NCBI GenBank assembly: GCA_009700365.1
Contig: WLME01000027.1
Span: 1-10,675, forward strand
DNA length: 10,675 nt
Reading direction: 5' to 3'
Origin: Actinomycetota bacterium
GTDB taxonomy: Bacteria; Actinomycetota; Actinomycetes; Nanopelagicales; Nanopelagicaceae
Each line of letters starts with the position of its first letter. Within the stretch, counting starts at the first letter, position 1. Made by a program: the position numbers and the translations under genes. Positions 7,271-10,675 of this stretch are shown here, in pieces. The notes below the pieces were generated by a model. That model ran no database searches. It worked only from the letters and a program-made list of their open reading frames with translations, and had not been told where the DNA came from.

Positions 7271-8113
7271 ATGAGCGCACAGATTCTTGATGGAAAGGCA
7301 GTTGCAGCCACCATCAAAAAGGAGTTGGCTGCTCGCACAATTGCGCTGAAGGCAAAAGGAATAACTCCAGGACTCGGAACCGTGCTTGTTGGAGATGACC
7401 CAGGTTCGCATTCTTATGTCGCTGGCAAACACCGCGACTGTCAAGAAGTAGGAATCAATTCGATTCGCGTCGATCTTCCAGCCACTGCAACCCAGGCTGA
7501 TGTTCTTTCGGCAATCAAAGAACTCAATGCTGCCAAAGAGTGCACTGGATATATCGTTCAGCTCCCACTTCCCAAAGGTATTAATACCCAAGTAATTCTT
7601 GAGGCAATTGATCCAGATAAAGATGCAGATGGATTGCATCCCCTCAATTTAGGTCGCCTCGTTGCTGGTTATGACGCACCGCTACCTTGTACACCAAGAG
7701 GAATCGTTGAATTAATTAGCCACTACAAGATTCCACTCGCTGGTGCTGAAGTAGTTGTCATTGGTCGCGGTCTCACTGTGGGTCGCCCACTTGGTTTGCT
7801 CTTAACTCGCAAGCAAGAAAATGCGACGGTGACCCTCACGCACACCGGAACAAAGGATTTACGTGCACATACAAAACGTGCAGACATCGTGATTGCTGCA
7901 ATCGGACAAGCGCATTTTCTAAAAGCTGAGATGATTAAACCCGGAGCAGTAGTTCTGGATGTTGGAATCTCGCGCACAGAAGCAGGCCTCCTCGGCGACA
8001 TTGACCCAGGTGTCATGAGCATTGCATCTTTTGTCGCACCGATGCCCGGAGGCGTTGGTCCCATGACGCGGGCGATGTTGTTGATGAATGTGGTCGATGC
8101 ATGCGAGAAATAA
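7271..8113 (+). CDS. folD: Methylenetetrahydrofolate dehydrogenase / methenyltetrahydrofolate cyclohydrolase
   Basis: Interconverts 5,10-methylene-, 5,10-methenyl- and 10-formyl-tetrahydrofolate with NADP(H), so it makes the formyl donor used by PurN and PurH just upstream. The product is 280 residues (E. coli FolD 288). The catalytic lysine K53 sits in SYVAGK with Y49; QLPLP (97-101) and DADG (D120) line the substrate site. The NADP-binding loop is GRGLTVGRPLGLLL (165-178), with GRG where many bacteria have GRS, a form common in Actinobacteria. PGGVGPMT (259-266) closes the family signature. The ATG at 7271 gives the normal N-terminus. The 3' end overlaps the DUF3017 gene by 13 nt. Confidence 0.97.
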   Translation: MSAQILDGKAVAATIKKELAARTIALKAKGITPGLGTVLVGDDPGSHSYVAGKHRDCQEVGINSIRVDLPATATQADVLSAIKELNAAKECTGYIVQLPLPKGINTQVILEAIDPDKDADGLHPLNLGRLVAGYDAPLPCTPRGIVELISHYKIPLAGAEVVVIGRGLTVGRPLGLLLTRKQENATVTLTHTGTKDLRAHTKRADIVIAAIGQAHFLKAEMIKPGAVVLDVGISRTEAGLLGDIDPGVMSIASFVAPMPGGVGPMTRAMLLMNVVDACEK

Positions 8114-8328
8114 CGAGGTTTCAGTTTCGCATTGCGTACATCGCAATTTCATCTGGCGTTCTTTTCGGAATTCTAGGTTTCGTTCGATTGGGGGCCTTGT
8201 TCGTCTCTGCTGGCACCGCTGTGATTGCGCTCTCTCAGTGGAATAAGCGAAGAATTGAGCGCTACCTCCCGTTGGCAATTGCGATCGTTCTCTTTGGGCT
8301 GGCGCTAGCACTTCCCAAGGGGTTGTAG
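8101..8328 (+). CDS. DUF3017 family small membrane protein
   Basis: A 75-residue hydrophobic protein of unknown function. About three membrane segments can be drawn, near residues 9-24, 27-44 and 56-72, with a basic loop (QWNKRRIERY) between the second and third. I assign it to DUF3017 from its size, hydrophobic pattern and position directly after folD and before mdh, which is where this family lies in Actinobacteria; the sequence itself offers no catalytic motif. The ATG at 8101 is the only start in this frame near the folD end, and it overlaps folD by 13 nt without a visible ribosome binding site, so translation is probably coupled to folD. The RIERYLPLAIAI stretch looks like the family's conserved part. 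It is an open frame kept in a very compact region, so it is probably real. Confidence 0.75.
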   Translation: MREITRFQFRIAYIAISSGVLFGILGFVRLGALFVSAGTAVIALSQWNKRRIERYLPLAIAIVLFGLALALPKGL

Positions 8329-8330
8329 AG

Positions 8331-8359
8331 TTCTCTCGACGTCAAGATAAGTACATAGT
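8331..8359 (+). promoter_or_regulatory. Possible promoter for mdh-icd
   Basis: The 51-nt gap before mdh is the longest in the window and AT-rich in its second half. CATAGT at 8354-8359 matches four of six -10 consensus bases, with TTCTCT at 8331-8336 as a weak -35 at 17-nt spacing; TCGACG at 8336-8341 is an alternative -35 with worse spacing to a -10. The match is weak, and only the gap itself argues for separate transcription of mdh-icd. Confidence 0.25.
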
Positions 8360-8367
8360 TAAGTAAA

Positions 8368-8372
8368 AAGGA
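8368..8372 (+). promoter_or_regulatory. Ribosome binding site of mdh
   Basis: AAGGA within AAAAAGGAC, 7 nt before the ATG at 8380, a strong Shine-Dalgarno match. It supports the start that gives the family N-terminus MAKKVTVVGAG. Confidence 0.8.
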
Positions 8373-8379
8373 CACTTTT

Positions 8380-9330
8380 ATGGCAAAGAAAGTCACCGTT
8401 GTAGGTGCAGGATTCTACGGTTCAACAACAGCACTTCGACTTGCTGAATACAACATCTTCGACGAGGTTGTGCTTACAGATATCGTTGAAGGAAAGCCAG
8501 AAGGATTGGCACTCGATATGAACCAATCACGTTCTATCGAAGGATTTGAAACCAAAATTACCGGTGCGACCACAACCGCAGAGGGCGCAGGGTATGAAAA
8601 GACAGCTAACTCAGATGTAGTCGTTATTACCGCTGGCCTTCCACGCAAACCCGGAATGAGCCGCATGGATCTGATTGGCGTAAATGCTGGAATCGTTCGT
8701 GGGGTTGCAGAAAATATTGCAAAGCACTCTCCAAATGCCGTCATCATCGTTGTATCTAATCCACTCGATGAAATGACAGCGCTAGCTCAACTCGCAACTA
8801 ATTTTCCAAAGAATCGCGTGATGGGTCAGGCCGGAATGCTTGATACCGCACGTTTTACTAACTTTGTTGCCGAAAAACTTGGAGTTGAAGTGGGATCTGT
8901 AAAGACTCTGACTCTTGGTTCACATGGCGACACAATGGTTCCCGTACCAAGCCGCTGCACAGTCAATGGTGATCCGCTTTCTGAGAAGTTATCGCAAACA
9001 GAAATCGACGAACTCGTTGATCGCACGCGCAATGGTGGAGCTGAAGTTGTCGCGCTACTCAAGACTGGTTCTGCCTACTATGCACCATCTGCAGCAGCAG
9101 CTCGCATGGCGAAGGCTGTCATCGAAGATTCAGGAGCCGTCATGCCTGTCTGTGCATGGGTAGATGGCGAGTATGGAATTTCAGGTGTCTATCTCGGTGT
9201 TGAAGCCGAAATTGGTAAGTCAGGTATTCGCAAAGTTGTTGAGAGCAAGCTCACCGATGGAGAAGTTGCATCACTCAAAGCAGCTGCCGAAGCAGTCCGT
9301 GCAAAGCAAGCAGATGTAAAGGATATGTAG
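8380..9330 (+). CDS. mdh: Malate dehydrogenase, LDH-like (type 3) family
   Basis: Oxidises malate to oxaloacetate with NAD in the TCA cycle. The product is 316 residues. The Rossmann motif is GAGFYG (9-14), and D34 at the end of the second strand (VVLTDIVEG) indicates NAD over NADP. The substrate loop reads LPRKPGMSR (87-95); arginine at R89, where lactate dehydrogenases carry glutamine, indicates malate. D155 and R158 (MLDTARF) and H182 (GSHGDTMVP) are the catalytic set. The protein resembles LDH-like malate dehydrogenases such as that of Chloroflexus (IEGF, NPLDEMT, LLKTGSAYYAPSAA), with about six extra residues before YEKTANSD. Streptomyces and Mycobacterium Mdh, about 329 residues, belong to another subgroup, yet the Streptomyces gene sits at this same locus after folD-DUF3017. 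Icd follows after 2 nt. Confidence 0.95.
   Translation: MAKKVTVVGAGFYGSTTALRLAEYNIFDEVVLTDIVEGKPEGLALDMNQSRSIEGFETKITGATTTAEGAGYEKTANSDVVVITAGLPRKPGMSRMDLIGVNAGIVRGVAENIAKHSPNAVIIVVSNPLDEMTALAQLATNFPKNRVMGQAGMLDTARFTNFVAEKLGVEVGSVKTLTLGSHGDTMVPVPSRCTVNGDPLSEKLSQTEIDELVDRTRNGGAEVVALLKTGSAYYAPSAAAARMAKAVIEDSGAVMPVCAWVDGEYGISGVYLGVEAEIGKSGIRKVVESKLTDGEVASLKAAAEAVRAKQADVKDM
9318..9323 (+). promoter_or_regulatory. Ribosome binding site of icd
   Basis: AAAGGA inside the last codons of mdh, 9 nt before the icd ATG at 9333. It allows icd its own initiation although only two bases separate it from the mdh stop. Confidence 0.7.
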
Positions 9331-9332
9331 AT

Positions 9333-10547
9333 ATGTCAAAAATTAAAGTACAAGGAACAGTTGTCGAGCTAGACGGCGATGAAATGACACGCATTATTTG
9401 GCAATTCATCAAGGATTCGCTCATTCTTCCGTACCTCGATGTAAACCTTGAATACTACGACCTCGGCATGGAGCATCGCGATGCAACTGACGATCAAGTC
9501 ACCATCGACTCAGCGAAGGCAATTCAAAAACACGGTGTCGGCATCAAGTGCGCAACTATTACTCCCGATGAAGCTCGCGTTGAAGAGTTCGGTCTCAAGA
9601 AGATGTGGAAGTCTCCAAACGGAACCATCCGCAACATTCTCGGAGGCGTAATTTTTCGCGAGCCCATCATCATCAGCAACGTTCCACGCCTGGTTCCGCA
9701 TTGGACCAAGCCAATCGTTATCGGCCGTCACGCATTCGGTGATCAATATCGCGCAACAGATTTTAAAGTTCCAGGTGCCGGAAAACTCACTCTTTCCTTT
9801 GTTCCAGAAGATGGTTCTGCACCTCAAGAGTTTGAAGTATTTGACTTCAAATCTTCAGGAGTCGCAATGGCGATGTACAACGTAGACGAATCAATTCGTG
9901 ACTTTGCTCGCGCATCGCTGAACTATGGACTCACTCGTAAGTTCCCCGTCTATCTTTCAACAAAGAACACAATCCTTAAGGCATACGACGGTCGCTTTAA
10001 AGATATTTTTGAAGAGATCTACCAAGCTGAATTTAAGTCTAAATTCGATGAAGCAGGCATTTGGTATGAGCATCGCCTCATTGATGACATGGTCGCTATG
10101 TCACTTCGCATGGAAGGTGGCTACGTCTGGGCATGTAAGAACTATGACGGAGACGTTCAGTCAGACACTGTTGCGCAGGGATATGGCTCTCTTGGATTAA
10201 TGACATCGGTTTTGATGACTCCAGATGGAAAGATTTGCGAGGCAGAGGCAGCTCACGGAACCGTGACTCGCCACTATCGCGAGCATCAGGCAGGTAAGGC
10301 AACTTCTACCAACCCGATTGCATCTATCTTTGCGTGGACGCAGGGTCTTGCACATCGCGCAAAGCTTGATAACAATCCTGAATTAGCAAAGTTCTGTGCG
10401 ACTCTTGAGCGAGTCTGTATCGAAACGGTCGAACAAGGAAAGATGACAAAGGACTTGTCACTTTTGATTTCTAAGACTGCTCCGTATCAAACCACGCAAG
10501 AGTTCCTTAACTCCATTGATGAGAATCTAAAGAAAGCGATGGCGTAA
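9333..10547 (+). CDS. icd: NADP-dependent isocitrate dehydrogenase (homodimeric, eukaryotic-like type)
   Basis: Oxidative decarboxylation of isocitrate to 2-oxoglutarate, producing NADPH. The product is 404 residues and closely resembles the IDH1/IDH2-like subfamily that also includes mycobacterial Icd1, and is unlike E. coli Icd or the monomeric enzyme. Substrate residues lie in KSPNGTIRN, and R132 in IGRHAFGDQYRATD has the same number as in human IDH1, followed by Y139. The catalytic lysine is K211 (STKNTILKAYDGR), and metal ligands are D251 (RLIDDM), D274 and D278 (NYDGDVQSD), each one less than the human number. R313-H314 in GTVTRHYR match the pair that binds the NADP 2'-phosphate in this family. 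The ATG is 2 nt after the mdh stop, with AAAGGA upstream. The mdh-icd pair is likely cotranscribed. Confidence 0.97.
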   Translation: MSKIKVQGTVVELDGDEMTRIIWQFIKDSLILPYLDVNLEYYDLGMEHRDATDDQVTIDSAKAIQKHGVGIKCATITPDEARVEEFGLKKMWKSPNGTIRNILGGVIFREPIIISNVPRLVPHWTKPIVIGRHAFGDQYRATDFKVPGAGKLTLSFVPEDGSAPQEFEVFDFKSSGVAMAMYNVDESIRDFARASLNYGLTRKFPVYLSTKNTILKAYDGRFKDIFEEIYQAEFKSKFDEAGIWYEHRLIDDMVAMSLRMEGGYVWACKNYDGDVQSDTVAQGYGSLGLMTSVLMTPDGKICEAEAAHGTVTRHYREHQAGKATSTNPIASIFAWTQGLAHRAKLDNNPELAKFCATLERVCIETVEQGKMTKDLSLLISKTAPYQTTQEFLNSIDENLKKAMA

Positions 10548-10560
10548 AGCTTCGGCTTAC
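10544..10560 (+). terminator. Small C(UUCG)G hairpin at the icd stop codon, possible terminator or 3' stabiliser
   Basis: GTAAAGC, loop TTCG, then GCTTAC pair to form a six-base-pair stem with one bulged A, closed by the very stable C(UUCG)G tetraloop. It begins in the last codon of icd and includes its TAA. No T-tract follows. Actinobacterial terminators often lack a U-tail, but the stem is short and a further open frame starts 9 nt later, so termination is uncertain. Confidence 0.35.
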
Positions 10561-10568
10561 ACACCACG

Positions 10569-10675
10569 ATGGATCAGAACTCAGGTGCAATCGCGCTTGT
10601 AGGTTCTGGTGAGTATTCAGTACAGATGCAGGAGCTTGAAAAAGAGCTCCTGCATCTCTCTATTTCTAGAGGAAA
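10569..10675 (+). CDS. Start of a probable peptidase S51 / cyanophycinase-like protein, truncated by the window end
   Basis: Thirty-five codons without a stop run to the window edge. The N-terminus contains AIALVGSGEYSVQM followed by LEKELLHLS, which resembles the opening strand and helix of peptidase S51 / type 1 glutamine amidotransferase-like proteins (a typical pattern is ALVGSGE(Y/F)xPxM followed by a helix). The active-site serine region of that family would lie beyond the window, so function cannot be tested here. The ATG at 10569 is the first start in this frame after the icd TAA at 10545, in the same frame as icd, 21 nt away. There is no clear ribosome binding site. The assignment rests on about 20 residues. 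Confidence 0.5.
   Translation, partial: MDQNSGAIALVGSGEYSVQMQELEKELLHLSISRG
10624..10657. repeat. Perfect 13-bp inverted repeat
   Basis: AGATGCAGGAGCT at 10624-10636 and AGCTCCTGCATCT at 10645-10657 are exact reverse complements around an 8-nt loop (TGAAAAAG). A pyrimidine-rich stretch follows (10656-10667) but no run of T. It falls inside the terminal open frame, coding for QMQELEKELLHL, a likely amphipathic helix. Confidence 0.7.

Noticed and set aside
10624..10667. The 13-bp inverted repeat as the intrinsic terminator of icd
   Set aside because: It lies 77 nt after the icd stop, inside an open frame with a recognisable protein-like start, and is followed by mixed C/T and A rather than a T-run. 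A terminator cannot be excluded but is not the best reading.
1..10675. A previously undescribed multi-gene system
   Set aside because: Every full gene except the two small membrane-protein families has an assigned role in core metabolism or DNA repair, and the order agrees with known actinobacterial synteny. No composition shift, integrase, transposase, direct-repeat array or tRNA-flanked island was seen.

Overview
The window is a stretch of core bacterial chromosome with every supported gene on the + strand and almost no non-coding DNA. Gene content and order (pcrA/uvrD1, sucC, sucD, DUF6350/PerM-like, purN, purH, folD, DUF3017, mdh, icd) match the arrangement known from Actinobacteria: in Mycobacterium tuberculosis uvrD1, sucCD, perM, purN and purH are neighbours, and in Streptomyces folD, a DUF3017 gene and mdh are neighbours. 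DUF6350 and DUF3017 are actinobacterial families. Base composition is well below that of Streptomyces or Mycobacterium and A/T-ending codons are frequent. With the tight packing, this suggests a streamlined low-GC actinobacterium, such as the freshwater Nanopelagicales (acI; Planktophila/Nanopelagicus type). That lineage call is inference.

Layout. Positions 1-1955 hold the 3' part of a UvrD/PcrA helicase whose Walker A region lies before the window. A 50-nt gap with candidate -10 boxes and a strong ribosome binding site leads to sucC (GTG start). Then sucD (1-nt overlap), a nine-helix PerM-like membrane protein (7-nt gap), purN (4-nt overlap) and purH (8-nt overlap) follow as one probable operon. 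After 39 nt comes folD, overlapped by 13 nt by a tiny DUF3017 membrane protein. After another 51 nt, which holds a good ribosome binding site and possibly a promoter, come mdh and icd, 2 nt apart. The last 107 nt carry the start of another gene that resembles peptidase S51/cyanophycinase-like proteins and runs off the window.

How the genes work together. Icd, SucCD and Mdh are TCA-cycle enzymes. PurN and PurH each use 10-formyl-tetrahydrofolate, which FolD makes, so purine synthesis sits beside its one-carbon supply. PerM-like and DUF3017 proteins are small integral membrane proteins; the former is tied to cell division in mycobacteria.

Nothing here looks like a mobile element, CRISPR array, defence island or new multi-gene system. 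The points worth a second look are modest: an LDH-like malate dehydrogenase at a locus where other Actinobacteria carry a different Mdh type, a possible leaderless start for folD, a C(UUCG)G hairpin at the icd stop, a coding inverted repeat in the terminal gene, and the split between genes with and without a recognisable ribosome binding site.
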